A stretch of 64,000 bases of DNA. Origin: Pseudomaricurvus alkylphenolicus (GTDB lineage: Bacteria > Pseudomonadota > Gammaproteobacteria > Pseudomonadales > Cellvibrionaceae). The stretch's first letter is position 1; each line of letters starts with the position of its first letter. Where the stretch lies: positions 200,157 to 264,156 of the forward strand of contig NZ_JAAQPI010000002.1 in NCBI RefSeq assembly GCF_011683955.1, given 5' to 3'. Under the pieces are notes generated by a model, which was given only the letters and a program-made list of their open reading frames with translations, searched no databases and was not told the DNA's origin. Of the stretch, positions 19,052 through 27,993 are shown one piece after another. Position numbers and translations under genes: made by a program.

Positions 19052-19849
19052 ATGACGAAGCCACTTTTCCTGCTGCCAGTGCTGGCTCTGTTTGGACTTC
19101 TGGGTACTGCCTTTGGCGTCATCGCCAAGGAACCTCAGCGCATCGCCTTCTATGGCTGGCAGGAACACTATCCACCCTACTTCTACCAACGCAATGGCCA
19201 ACTCACTGGCATTACCGTCGATATACTGAAAAGCGCCTTTGACGAATTGGGCTACGAGGTCGATTTCCGGTTTGTTCCCACCGGAAGGCTCGCCCTGAAC
19301 ATCACCCTGGGTGAGCTGGACTGCGTGATGCAGTATGTGATCAAGGGGCAGCCCCTGACTCGTAATGTAAACACATTTGAAATTTCCTCCGAGCCGTTGT
19401 TCACCACCCAGCTGCAGGTGTTTGCGAGACCGAACAGCGACATAGGTTCGCTAAACCGACAACAACTCGGTAACCACCGTATGGGTATTATCCGCACCCC
19501 GCAGTTTGGTCCCGAGCAATGGGCGCTGATGGGGCTGGAAATGGCCGACAGGCACTATTACAGTGATTTTCAGCAGGTGATCAAAGCACTCTACAGCGAG
19601 AGGGTTGACTTAATCACCATCAATCCTGTGATTATTGAAACCCTGCTTCCTTCCATGGGAATTGCCGCCCGCCCCAAAACCGTACACCCTCTCAACGATG
19701 TCGACTCACATCTGGGATTTTCCAGACGTTCTTCAAATATTGATGCCAAGGCATTGGTAAAGCGTTTTGATCAGGCTCTCATTGCTCTGAAAGCGCGCGG
19801 GGAAGTGAACAGGATTATCCACAGACACTCCCCCTGGTTACGCCGATAG
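19052..19849 (+). CDS. Periplasmic solute-binding protein, SBP family 3 (amino-acid type), solitary
   Basis: This is a 265-residue exported binding protein. The signal peptide is FLLPVLALFGLLGTAFGVIAK. The mature part reads RIAFYGWQEHYPPYFYQRNGQLTGITVDILKSAF, the usual start of bacterial extracellular solute-binding protein family 3 (PBP2 fold), followed by a hinge region and the LGELDCVMQYVIKGQPLTRNV lobe. No permease or ATPase gene adjoins it. It may therefore serve a distant transporter or a sensory system, as many solitary members do in this group. It converges on the first DUF4214 gene with 6 bp between stops. The ligand is unknown. Confidence 0.85.
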   Translation: MTKPLFLLPVLALFGLLGTAFGVIAKEPQRIAFYGWQEHYPPYFYQRNGQLTGITVDILKSAFDELGYEVDFRFVPTGRLALNITLGELDCVMQYVIKGQPLTRNVNTFEISSEPLFTTQLQVFARPNSDIGSLNRQQLGNHRMGIIRTPQFGPEQWALMGLEMADRHYYSDFQQVIKALYSERVDLITINPVIIETLLPSMGIAARPKTVHPLNDVDSHLGFSRRSSNIDAKALVKRFDQALIALKARGEVNRIIHRHSPWLRR

Positions 19850-19855
19850 TGGCTG

Positions 19856-21904
19856 TTAGAAAAAGTCCTCGGCCCCATACACCAGATGCGCTGCCCCGGT
19901 GATATCGATCATCAACATGTCATCAAAGCCGTCGTTGTTGACATCACCGGCAGATTGGATCAATGCTTCAACATCCGTGAATTGGACGGCCTCTTCCTGA
20001 GAGAAATAGGCCAGGTCGACCTGCTCCTCAAAGCCGTCAGATTTCCCAAAGATCAGGTAGGCGTTGCTGCCACCGGCACGATCAGTGGCGGAGAAGTCGT
20101 CAAGGCCGTCACCGTTGACGTCGCCGACCGTCGTGACCGACCAATTGGCATCGGGGTTGCCGCTATCGAAAAAGACACTGCCTCGTTCGCCCAGACTGTC
20201 CAGGGCGATTTCCGGTTCCCAGGTGCCGGTACGGCCGTAAATCAGGTAAAACTGATAATCGCTGGGGTCTGGAACCCCAACATCATAGGGTATCGTTTCA
20301 GGCACGATAAACAGATCCTGAATTCCATCCCCGTTAGGATCTCCCGAGGGAGCATATTCAAACCTGTCTCCATAAAACAGCTCTTCCTGTGAATCCAGGG
20401 TATGCTGCTTCAAAAGAGTTCCCTGTTCGCCATCCAGTTGCGGAAGTACGAAGGCCCCATCTTCAATCTCGACATCACCAAACAACAGATAGAGATGGTT
20501 ACCGTTCGAGAGGCTGCCAAGACCACCATTTTGGTAAGTGTCTTTAATCGAAAAGAACTCATCATACTGAGTCGTTCCGGCGAGATCGATCACGAAGTTG
20601 GAACTGGTAAGGTAGGGGAACACCACCGGAGGTGAAGTAGCATCGATGTCTCCCATCAAGGAGCCATTGTACTGACCCGATGAATCCCGGGGAGCCCAAT
20701 TGGTAATCAGTAAAGTGGCATCGGTTTCCGTGGTGAGTTCGCCGTGCTCATCAAACTGCAGGGTAAAACTTGCCTCTGAAGCATCCTCACCAGGCCCCTT
20801 CGGATTGCCTACGTCATAGCCGTCAATTCTTACAACCAGATTCCAGATATTCAGTGCGGCCTCGGGTGCAGAAGAATCTTCCTGAGCTCTTGTAAAGTAC
20901 AGAGACATCGTGTGCTTGTTCCCAAGACTGTCGAAGATATTCTGATCAATTTGAAAGTTAAACCCATCGGAATCCGTTGGTGCAGATTCCCCGGCATCCA
21001 GGTTTAAGGACACTCGGGAAATTGTCGTCGGATATGGACTCAAGTGGGAACGGGCAATCAAACCGGTATCATCGACACCGTCCCCATTTATGTCTCCCAC
21101 TGATGTCGCTGTGACCACCTGCCAGGGTGGATCAGGATTAAACGAGATATTGCCCACATCGACGGTATCATCTAAGTCCTCTACAACCACCTCGATTTGT
21201 CGCTGCGCAGTTTCCTCATTTTCGTAGATAACCGTTAAATTTAGGCTGACGGATTCTTCGCTCTCGGCATTCAGAAAATGGCCGTCTTTTAACTTAAGTT
21301 GACCTTCAACCACCTCAAAGCGCTCGTCGTCAACGTTGATTTCCTGAACGCTGCTATCCAGCTCTATTACCGTCACGTCACCAACCAGCGCCTTCACCAG
21401 ATTTTCTGGAATACTCAGCCCATCATCGGGAGTATCATCTTCGACAAAAATCATCTCCGCGGTACCACCAACGGTTTCCACGGTTGCGGTTGCCTGATCG
21501 CGGTCGTAATCATTGAAAGCCAAGTAAGTATAGTCTTGGGCAGCAGCCACCTTGGCATCCAGAACTTCACGATCCTCGCTGGATGCGCCATCGATTAACG
21601 CCAACACCAACTGATCCGCATTCACACCGGAGCCACCACCTGATACCCAATAATCCAAACCTTCACTCAGCGGATATCGTGAGAACAGACGCGCGTAGAG
21701 CTCCGCTACTAAATGCAGTCGGTCCAATTGACCCAATCCATTGGTGTATTCGGGTTGTTGGTTGACAATATTGGCACGCAGCTGTTCGAGCGTAAGCAAA
21801 CCTTGCTGGATTTCACTTTCCCAATATGACAGCCCCTCGTAGTCCGCTGCGCGGCCGAGAAGGCCGATGTAAATTTCCTGGATAGAATTTCTGATGTCCG
21901 ACAC
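19856..21904 (-). CDS. DUF4214 / cadherin-like / FG-GAP protein with inserted flagellar hook (FlgE D2-like) domain
   Basis: This large, probably secreted protein has 682 residues. Residues 5-125 form a DUF4214 domain (IYIGLLGRAADYEGLSYW ... LFSRYPLSEGLDYWVSGGG). Residues 165-245 are cadherin-like (FEVVEGQLKLKDG). An FG-GAP calcium loop GDINGDGVDD lies at 270. Residues 296-461 resemble the FlgE D2 domain (SLNLDAGESAP, IFDSLGNKHTMSLYFTRA, NIWNLVVRIDG, STQY-like TTQYDEFF). The interrupted repeat then resumes at LYLLFGDVEI, and three more FG-GAP loops follow (GDPNGDGIQD, GDVNGDGLDD, GDVNNDGFDD). There is no N-terminal signal. The C-terminus is GAEDFF, which could be a type I secretion tail. The start is a GTG with AAGGGAG upstream. 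It is a paralog of the next gene. Function unknown. Confidence 0.75.
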   Translation of the reverse strand: MSDIRNSIQEIYIGLLGRAADYEGLSYWESEIQQGLLTLEQLRANIVNQQPEYTNGLGQLDRLHLVAELYARLFSRYPLSEGLDYWVSGGGSGVNADQLVLALIDGASSEDREVLDAKVAAAQDYTYLAFNDYDRDQATATVETVGGTAEMIFVEDDTPDDGLSIPENLVKALVGDVTVIELDSSVQEINVDDERFEVVEGQLKLKDGHFLNAESEESVSLNLTVIYENEETAQRQIEVVVEDLDDTVDVGNISFNPDPPWQVVTATSVGDINGDGVDDTGLIARSHLSPYPTTISRVSLNLDAGESAPTDSDGFNFQIDQNIFDSLGNKHTMSLYFTRAQEDSSAPEAALNIWNLVVRIDGYDVGNPKGPGEDASEASFTLQFDEHGELTTETDATLLITNWAPRDSSGQYNGSLMGDIDATSPPVVFPYLTSSNFVIDLAGTTQYDEFFSIKDTYQNGGLGSLSNGNHLYLLFGDVEIEDGAFVLPQLDGEQGTLLKQHTLDSQEELFYGDRFEYAPSGDPNGDGIQDLFIVPETIPYDVGVPDPSDYQFYLIYGRTGTWEPEIALDSLGERGSVFFDSGNPDANWSVTTVGDVNGDGLDDFSATDRAGGSNAYLIFGKSDGFEEQVDLAYFSQEEAVQFTDVEALIQSAGDVNNDGFDDMLMIDITGAAHLVYGAEDFF

Positions 21905-22009
21905 GATCGATGACTCCCTTACTGTTGTCGCTAACCAGCCCCCGCAACTTAGCGGGTTCCCTCTGATACTTTATGTCAGATCAAGTACCAGATAACAGAT
22001 TATTTACCT

Positions 22010-24805
22010 TCAAAAGAACTGTTCTGACCCATAAATGATATGAGCCACTCCGAGCACGTCGATGGCTACAATATCATCATAACCATCATTATTTATGTCA
22101 CCTGCTGGGCGCAGGGGTTCGGAAACATGTTCGAACAGAACTCCTTCGCTGGGATGAAGCTGACTGAGTTCCATATGCTCGCCAAGACCATTTTCCTGTC
22201 CGAAGATCAGATAACTTTGCTGATCCACCGACGCCGCAATATCATCGTAGCCGTCCCCGTTGACATCGCCCATGGCGTTTAACTGCCAGAGTTCATCGCT
22301 TAACCAACTCAATGAAAATTCGGTCCCCAAATCTGAAATATCGTCTAGCGACAAGGCGGGATGCCAGCCGTCATCCTGCCCGTAAATCAGATAGAACTGG
22401 TTGTCGTATGTCGCAGACGGTTGAAATGGATTGAAACTCTCTATGGGAGCGATCAGCAGATCGCTGAAGCCGTCTCCATTGACGTCACCGGCATTGGCGA
22501 TGAATAAATTGCTTGGGGAAAGTGGAGTATCGTTGCTGTCTTCTTCGAACTGTCGGATGGTAAACCCGTTGCTTCCGTCCAGATCTTCTGGAGAAAGACT
22601 GGTGACTTCAGTTCCCTCCGAACCAAACAGAACGTAGACTTCGCTGGTGTTGGACTGAAGAGCATCCCCTGCGGGAAAGCCATTCTGTTCGACTGAATAC
22701 TCAATAAACTGACCGCTGAATTGTGTGGAGTCTGAGATTTCTATCACGAAATTCGAAGACGTTGGTATTGGACCGAAGGGTGGAGTGCTCTGGCTGTCGG
22801 GACCCAGCGCACCGTTGGAGTTGCCGTTTTCGTCCAGTGGAGTCCAGTTGGTGATAGCCAGATCATGATCAGACGCTGATAGTAGATGCCCGTCACTTCC
22901 AAATTGAATTTCGAAAACCGCATGTGTTGGATGGGTACCGCCTTGCGCGGGGTTTCCGACATCCTCCCCATCGATCAGTACGTAGAGGTTCCATGTATTA
23001 GCGGACGCTTGAGGGGAAAAGGGGTCTGTTCTATTTTTTGCAAAGTAGAATGACAGCTGATGGGCTTCGCCCAAGCTGTCGAAAATTGTGGTGGACGTTG
23101 CCCAATGATAGGTATCGGGATCATCTGGATTAAAATCAATGCCAGCTACCGGTGTCAGCCCTCCCCAGTAGTCATCACCAGCGGCGATATCAGAGACGGT
23201 AACGCCATCCTCTACTTCTATTCTCAATTCACCGGAATACACATAGTAATCTGTATTCACCATAACTTGCGTGGCAGCGGGAGCCAGAGGCCTCAGTAGA
23301 AAATCGACTCCCAGGGTTAAGGGCTGCACATCACCCACCATACCCGCGAGAAGAATATCCGCTCCAGTATCGGAAACGATCGTGATTTCATTCGTTACAC
23401 TATCGAGTTCAGCGGATAAATTGGACAAGCCCGCATAATTGATGGCATCGACTATTTGCTGTAGATGGCTCGGAACACTTCCCCCAGGGGATTGCAGCGT
23501 AACTTGAACGTTATTTGGAATGGCTGCGGCTTGCTCCCGCACAGATATATCGTAGGTTTCTCCATCTGCCGTGGTGAGAGCGCTTAATCGAACCGCAGTA
23601 TGGCCAGCCGCTAACAGCCCGTAGTTATTGTTCTGTGATTCCTGATTGATGTGCTCTACGACTTGGGCCGCTGGCGCATTGTTAAAACTGGCATCGAAGG
23701 TCAACCTATCTGTCGATATCACCGAGACGATATTCAAGTCTCCCGGCACCGTTACCCCGTTAATTCGGTCCACCAGTGCCGGCCTGGCCGCAACCGTACC
23801 TACTGTCACTTCTAAGGCATCCACACTATAGGTGTTGGCAAACACCAGATTTATGGGCGGCGCCTGACTCGCATCAAGATTAACCGTCAACTGAACCCGC
23901 TCGGTTTGGGTTGTCCTCAACACATCCAAATTGGCAACCACAGCGGTATCGGTCTTACCATCACCATTGATATCCCCAATATTGACGGGCTGCGAATCCA
24001 ACTGCCAGGGATGCTCCACCTCAAAGCTCAATCCACTACCCTGCTCACCGTGCAGAAAGTCGAAATGGTCTTCCTCATTTTCCACCAGGACAGGGACCTC
24101 TGTCTCAACGCTCAAGCCGTCCTCGTCTATTGCGGTCAACGTTAGTTCGATAAGGTATTCCTGATCGGCGTCTATAAACTGGTCGTCTTTCAGTTTTAGT
24201 TGTCCGTCAACGATTTCAAAACGTTCATCGTCGACGGAAAGAACATGTTCCGAACTGTCAATATCCTGAACCGATACGGTTCCCAGCACGGACCCCATTT
24301 GATTTTCGTGCAGAAGCAAGTAAGCATCGGGAGTCTCATCCTCTACCAATACCAACGTGGGCGCTGCACCAATGCTGGCCACCGCGTCTGCAGCTTGCTG
24401 TGGTTGGTATCCGTCACCACTGGTCTGGGTGTACTCCTGCGCAGCCGCCACCTTGCCGTCCAGCGTTTCGCGATCTGCCGGTGAAGCTCCGGCAATCAAA
24501 GCCAATACCAGTTGATCAGCATTGACAGTGGCACCACCGCCCGACACCCAATAATCCAGACCGCTGGCTTCCGGGTGCCGGGAAAACAACTGAACATAAA
24601 GCGCCTCAACCAGTTGCGCTCGGTCCAGCTGCCCCAAACCATTGATATATTCCGGTTGCTCGTTAACAATATTGGCCCGCAGTTGCTCCAGCGTCATTAT
24701 CCCTTGATTGATCTCGGCCTCCCAATATTGCAGCCCCGAAATAGCTGCCGCACGGCCCAGCAGTCCGATATAAATTTCCTGGATCTGATCAGAAATAGAA
24801 ACCAT
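22010..24805 (-). CDS. DUF4214 / cadherin-like / FG-GAP protein with inserted hook-type domains, larger paralog
   Basis: This 931-residue paralog of the preceding gene has the same order: DUF4214 (5-125), a cadherin-like segment (190-245), and an FG-GAP loop GDINGDGKTD (277). A 420-residue insertion follows before the repeat resumes at VYVLFGSEG. The insertion starts LTVNLDASQAPP. It holds two stretches that look like flagellin hook IN motifs (about 375-420 and 445-485, for example IVDAINYAGLSNLSAELD). It ends in a FlgE D2-like part at 555-715 (DTYHWATSTTIFDSLGEAHQ, NTWNLYVLIDGED, STQFSGQF, QNGFPAG). Further FG-GAP loops and a GSEQFF tail follow. The ATG at 24805 has AAGGA eight bases upstream and aligns with the paralog, so it is preferred over the ATG 57 bp further out. 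Confidence 0.75.
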   Translation of the reverse strand: MVSISDQIQEIYIGLLGRAAAISGLQYWEAEINQGIMTLEQLRANIVNEQPEYINGLGQLDRAQLVEALYVQLFSRHPEASGLDYWVSGGGATVNADQLVLALIAGASPADRETLDGKVAAAQEYTQTSGDGYQPQQAADAVASIGAAPTLVLVEDETPDAYLLLHENQMGSVLGTVSVQDIDSSEHVLSVDDERFEIVDGQLKLKDDQFIDADQEYLIELTLTAIDEDGLSVETEVPVLVENEEDHFDFLHGEQGSGLSFEVEHPWQLDSQPVNIGDINGDGKTDTAVVANLDVLRTTQTERVQLTVNLDASQAPPINLVFANTYSVDALEVTVGTVAARPALVDRINGVTVPGDLNIVSVISTDRLTFDASFNNAPAAQVVEHINQESQNNNYGLLAAGHTAVRLSALTTADGETYDISVREQAAAIPNNVQVTLQSPGGSVPSHLQQIVDAINYAGLSNLSAELDSVTNEITIVSDTGADILLAGMVGDVQPLTLGVDFLLRPLAPAATQVMVNTDYYVYSGELRIEVEDGVTVSDIAAGDDYWGGLTPVAGIDFNPDDPDTYHWATSTTIFDSLGEAHQLSFYFAKNRTDPFSPQASANTWNLYVLIDGEDVGNPAQGGTHPTHAVFEIQFGSDGHLLSASDHDLAITNWTPLDENGNSNGALGPDSQSTPPFGPIPTSSNFVIEISDSTQFSGQFIEYSVEQNGFPAGDALQSNTSEVYVLFGSEGTEVTSLSPEDLDGSNGFTIRQFEEDSNDTPLSPSNLFIANAGDVNGDGFSDLLIAPIESFNPFQPSATYDNQFYLIYGQDDGWHPALSLDDISDLGTEFSLSWLSDELWQLNAMGDVNGDGYDDIAASVDQQSYLIFGQENGLGEHMELSQLHPSEGVLFEHVSEPLRPAGDINNDGYDDIVAIDVLGVAHIIYGSEQFF

Positions 24806-25056
24806 AGGTAACGTCCTTGTGAAAGATGATTGGCTACGGAGCATTTTGTGACAGTAGGACACCCGCAGAGGGTTTATCCGCTACAGCACACGGAACTTGA
24901 AGTCCGAAAAGAAACAATTAAAGGGAGGATTGAGTTAAAACTGGAAACCGTCCATGGGGAAAGCGCAAAAAACATGCGGGCCACTCCTTGTGCCTGCGAT
25001 ACCACGTGTATAACGTTGAGTACCGATTCGTCAGTAGAACCGGCACTGTATCAAGT

Positions 25057-25081
25057 CCGGGGCAGGATTGCCATGCCCCGG
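25057..25081 (-). terminator. Hairpin just downstream of the YHYH gene
   Basis: A perfect 8-bp stem CCGGGGCA/TGCCCCGG with a 9-base loop starts 8 bases past the stop of the YHYH-domain gene. There is no T-run on the minus-strand side, so it may be a Rho-assisted or mRNA-protecting stem rather than a full intrinsic terminator. The remaining sequence between 24806 and 25056 holds nothing else that I recognise and presumably carries the promoter of the larger FG-GAP gene. Confidence 0.55.
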
Positions 25082-25089
25082 AATGATGC

Positions 25090-26619
25090 TTACTTGCGGA
25101 AAGACGTATCCACCTCCCCCTTCAGGCACTTGAGCACCCAGGGATAGGTGTCGGTTACGAAGTAACCATACTGACCGTTAACCGTCATGCCGTTGCACTC
25201 GTCCAGATCGCCGGCGTCAGTAAAGATCCAGTCGTCGACATAAGTACCGTCAAAGTCTCCGCCTGGATTAGTGTTAGTTCTGGTGCCGCGACTGCCCGCA
25301 CGCAGGGTATAACCGGATTCCGCTTTGCGCACCATGCCGGTATCCGGATCGAGAAAGTAACTGCCAAAGATTGGAAAACCGTCCGCAGCGAAACCAATCA
25401 CGGGCGATCCTTCGGGCCCAGGATGCTCGTCAAATAACGCCATGGGGTTTCCGTGATAGTGATAAGTACCGTCCGGTTGGGTGTGCGCGTTGTGACTGTC
25501 AGTACCAAAGCCATTGCCCTCAGCCAATGGATCCAGGAGCCAGTCGTCAAGATTGGCATTACAGCCAATGGGGGTATTACCATCCTGATCAGCCATGGGA
25601 TCATTGGGGTTATAACAACCGGCTGAAAGCAGATCCAGCACCACACCATTAAGCATCACGGCATCGTAATATTGTTGGCTGATTTCAGTAGCGGTGTTGG
25701 CAAAGACCGGATCCCGGGGCAGTCGAAAGGTGCGTTGAATCTCCGCAACGTCGGTGGCAAAGCGGGCGCTGGCATCGTTAAAGTCATGATTGGGAATAGA
25801 GTTGGACAGCAACTCGCAGCTATCATCATCGACACTGATACTGACACTCATTTCGAAGCCCAGACTGCGCTGAATATCGAGTACCGATGCCTGGTAGTCG
25901 TTGCTGTAGCTGGCACAATCAGCATTGGTATCGGTGAGTATCACATCGTAGACGTCCACAGGCCCATCCGGCAATTCCCATTCTGCCAGCACCTCATCGA
26001 TAAACTCAGTTGCTGCCAGCACACTGTCGGCGCTGGCTGTTACATCGGCAACAACGGTTTGAGCCACGCTTATAAAATCGCCTTCGCTCACATAGTCCGC
26101 AGCCAAAGACGTAAAGTACTCGGCAACATCCACCTTGTTGCTCAGCACCAGTCGATCTTCCGATACCTGTGATCCTGACGCATCTTCATCTTGCACAGCA
26201 TTGATAATCGCATTAACCATTTGGTCGGCATTGATACGCCCCTCATCCAGCTCCTGGACCCAGTAGGCCAAACCGGCAGCTGCCGGTTCCCGCTCAAGAA
26301 GATTTCGGTATAGCGTTGTAACCAGTTCGGTGTTGCTGAGTGAACCATAGATGCTGACGTATTCCACCTGCTCCGTGAAGGATGCTCGAGTGTTTTCCAG
26401 TGTAAAGGTGCCCTCAAGGATTTGATCGGTCCAATAGTCCAATCCCGTTTGAGCTGCTGCACGCCCCAGAATGCCGATATAGAGTTCTTGAATCTGCCGT
26501 TCCACTTGATCGCGGGTGGCTTGCTCTTGGCCAAAGCTCATTGAACTCGCCAGCGCCACTGCACCCAAAAGGATATAACGGACTGATCGTTTGAAGATAC
26601 CGGGTACATTGGACGTCAT
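25090..26619 (-). CDS. Exported DUF4214 and YHYH domain protein
   Basis: This 509-residue protein starts at ATG 26619, which has AGGAG nine bases upstream; an in-frame ATG 87 bp further out lacks a good site. The signal peptide is SVRYILLGAVALASSMSFGQ. Residues 38-150 are DUF4214 (IQELYIGILGRAAAQTGLDYW, LLEREPAAAGLAYWVQELDEG). The C-terminal half is a YHYH domain: DSHNAHTQPDGTYHYHGNP, then VIGFAADGFPIFGSYF and a SRGTRTNTNPGGDFDGTYVDD segment. YHYH proteins are secreted, of unknown function, and probably bind metal through the His-rich motif. It is the third DUF4214 gene in a row, but unlike the other two it has a Sec signal and no FG-GAP repeats. Confidence 0.8.
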   Translation of the reverse strand: MTSNVPGIFKRSVRYILLGAVALASSMSFGQEQATRDQVERQIQELYIGILGRAAAQTGLDYWTDQILEGTFTLENTRASFTEQVEYVSIYGSLSNTELVTTLYRNLLEREPAAAGLAYWVQELDEGRINADQMVNAIINAVQDEDASGSQVSEDRLVLSNKVDVAEYFTSLAADYVSEGDFISVAQTVVADVTASADSVLAATEFIDEVLAEWELPDGPVDVYDVILTDTNADCASYSNDYQASVLDIQRSLGFEMSVSISVDDDSCELLSNSIPNHDFNDASARFATDVAEIQRTFRLPRDPVFANTATEISQQYYDAVMLNGVVLDLLSAGCYNPNDPMADQDGNTPIGCNANLDDWLLDPLAEGNGFGTDSHNAHTQPDGTYHYHGNPMALFDEHPGPEGSPVIGFAADGFPIFGSYFLDPDTGMVRKAESGYTLRAGSRGTRTNTNPGGDFDGTYVDDWIFTDAGDLDECNGMTVNGQYGYFVTDTYPWVLKCLKGEVDTSFRK

Positions 26620-26648
26620 TGTAGAAAGCTCCTGCGGGTGCCATTGGG

Positions 26649-26686
26649 GTTTGTCAGGGTCGATACTAACAAGATCCCTGACAAAC
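26649..26686. promoter_or_regulatory. 11-bp perfect inverted repeat upstream of the YHYH gene
   Basis: GTTTGTCAGGG and CCCTGACAAAC are separated by 16 bases. The element sits 30 bp upstream of the YHYH-gene start and 32 bp past the hmp stop, both genes reading leftward. It could be the hmp terminator stem or an operator in the YHYH promoter. No T-run follows on the minus strand, which favours an operator or a structured leader. Confidence 0.45.
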
Positions 26687-26688
26687 AA

Positions 26689-26707
26689 TTTGCACAAAAT
26701 GTGCAAA
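26689..26707. promoter_or_regulatory. Perfect 8-bp palindrome TTTGCACA-AAA-TGTGCAAA
   Basis: This compact, AT-rich palindrome lies two bases from the 11-bp repeat and 10 bp past the hmp stop. On the minus strand it is followed by TTGTTTG, so it may contribute to hmp termination. Its 19-bp size and symmetry also fit a dimeric repressor operator for the downstream YHYH gene. The two roles cannot be separated by eye. Confidence 0.4.
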
Positions 26708-26717
26708 CAAATGGCAA

Positions 26718-27911
26718 TCAGGCCGCCACGACGTCTTCCGCCGACTCCAGTTCCTGCAATGGCCCGAAGAACTCATAACGCACTTGCTCAGGCGGAAGTT
26801 TCAGTACTTTCAGGGAGCGGTTGATCGACTGCATAAATGGCTTGGGACCCAGAAAATACAGATCCACATCCCGATGCTCCGGCAACAACTGCTCCAAGAT
26901 GTGCTGATCAAAGAATCCGGTGAGGTGGCTCTCGTCGCCATCGTCAGGCTCGCTATAGCAGTAAGTCACCTGAAGATTCTCGTGTCGATCACTCAACTCA
27001 TCCACCCAGCCTCTAAATGCATGGGTCGCTGAGTTCAGAGCACCGTGGATAAAATGCACAGGTCGACCGGAGTCCAGTGCCGGCTGCAACATGCTGATGG
27101 CCGGTGTGATACCAACCCCGCCCGTGAGCAACACCAACGGGCGCTGATGCTCGTTGAGTATAAACTCACCACAAGGCTGGGTCAGTTGAACCCGGTCGCC
27201 GGCCTGTAACTGATCGTGCATATGGTTGGACACCAGGCCATTTGCCTCGCGCTTAACACTGAGTCGAAAGTAAGGTTCCCCCGGGGAGTTCGACAGCGAA
27301 TAGTTACGGCGAACCTCCTTGCCGTCGATCGACAGCGTGATCGCCGTGTACTGGCCGGGTTTGAACAGAGGCAACTGTGCTCCGTCGGCAGGTTCAAAAT
27401 AAAACGAGGTGATCACCTCACTTTCCCGCTCCTTTTTAACCAAAACAAATTCCCGCTCTCCGCGCCAGCCACCGGACTGGGACTCGTTGGCCCGATAGAC
27501 CTCCTCCTCAGCCCCGATAAGGATATCAGCCAACTGCTGGTAGGCTGCCCCCCAGGCATTAATCACCTCGTCTCCCACGCCGAGTACTTCGCGAATCGCC
27601 TTGAGCAGACATTCCCCGACAATGGGGTAGTGTTCGGGCAGAATATTGAGTGAGGCGTGCTTGTGGATAATGACCGCCAGGGCATCCCCCAGCACTTCAA
27701 GCCTGTCCAGGTTTTCCGCGTAGGCGACCACGGCATTGGCCAGCGCCCGGCGCTGAGTCCCCTCCAGTTGGTGGGCCTCGTTAAAGTAGGCTTTGACTTG
27801 CGGATAGGCCTCAAACATCAGCGGGTAAAATACAGCGGTGATGTCCTCAGCATTGGCTTTGACCACCGGCAGGGTTTGCTTGATAACGTCTTTTACTTCA
27901 TTGGGTAACAT
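26718..27911 (-). CDS. hmp: Nitric oxide dioxygenase (flavohemoglobin)
   Basis: Hmp oxidises NO with O2 to nitrate using NAD(P)H, protecting the cytoplasm. The 397-residue protein has a globin domain (1-140) with the distal Tyr in AVFYPLMFEAYP and the proximal His region VIIHKHASLNILPEHYPIVGECLL. The FAD domain carries RRNYSLSNSP, and the NAD domain carries LLTGGVGITPAISML and the YFLGPKPFMQ segment. The length matches E. coli Hmp (396). It is transcribed divergently from norR, and the 318-bp space holds NorR-type sites and a sigma-54-like promoter pointing at hmp. NO induction through NorR is therefore inferred. Confidence 0.96.
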   Translation of the reverse strand: MLPNEVKDVIKQTLPVVKANAEDITAVFYPLMFEAYPQVKAYFNEAHQLEGTQRRALANAVVAYAENLDRLEVLGDALAVIIHKHASLNILPEHYPIVGECLLKAIREVLGVGDEVINAWGAAYQQLADILIGAEEEVYRANESQSGGWRGEREFVLVKKERESEVITSFYFEPADGAQLPLFKPGQYTAITLSIDGKEVRRNYSLSNSPGEPYFRLSVKREANGLVSNHMHDQLQAGDRVQLTQPCGEFILNEHQRPLVLLTGGVGITPAISMLQPALDSGRPVHFIHGALNSATHAFRGWVDELSDRHENLQVTYCYSEPDDGDESHLTGFFDQHILEQLLPEHRDVDLYFLGPKPFMQSINRSLKVLKLPPEQVRYEFFGPLQELESAEDVVAA

Positions 27912-27993
27912 ACAACTTCCTTTACTTGTTTCGTGCTTAATGAGTCTGTTGGCTATTTCTGATCAGCAGCAACGAGGTAGCCTTCCACCACCT

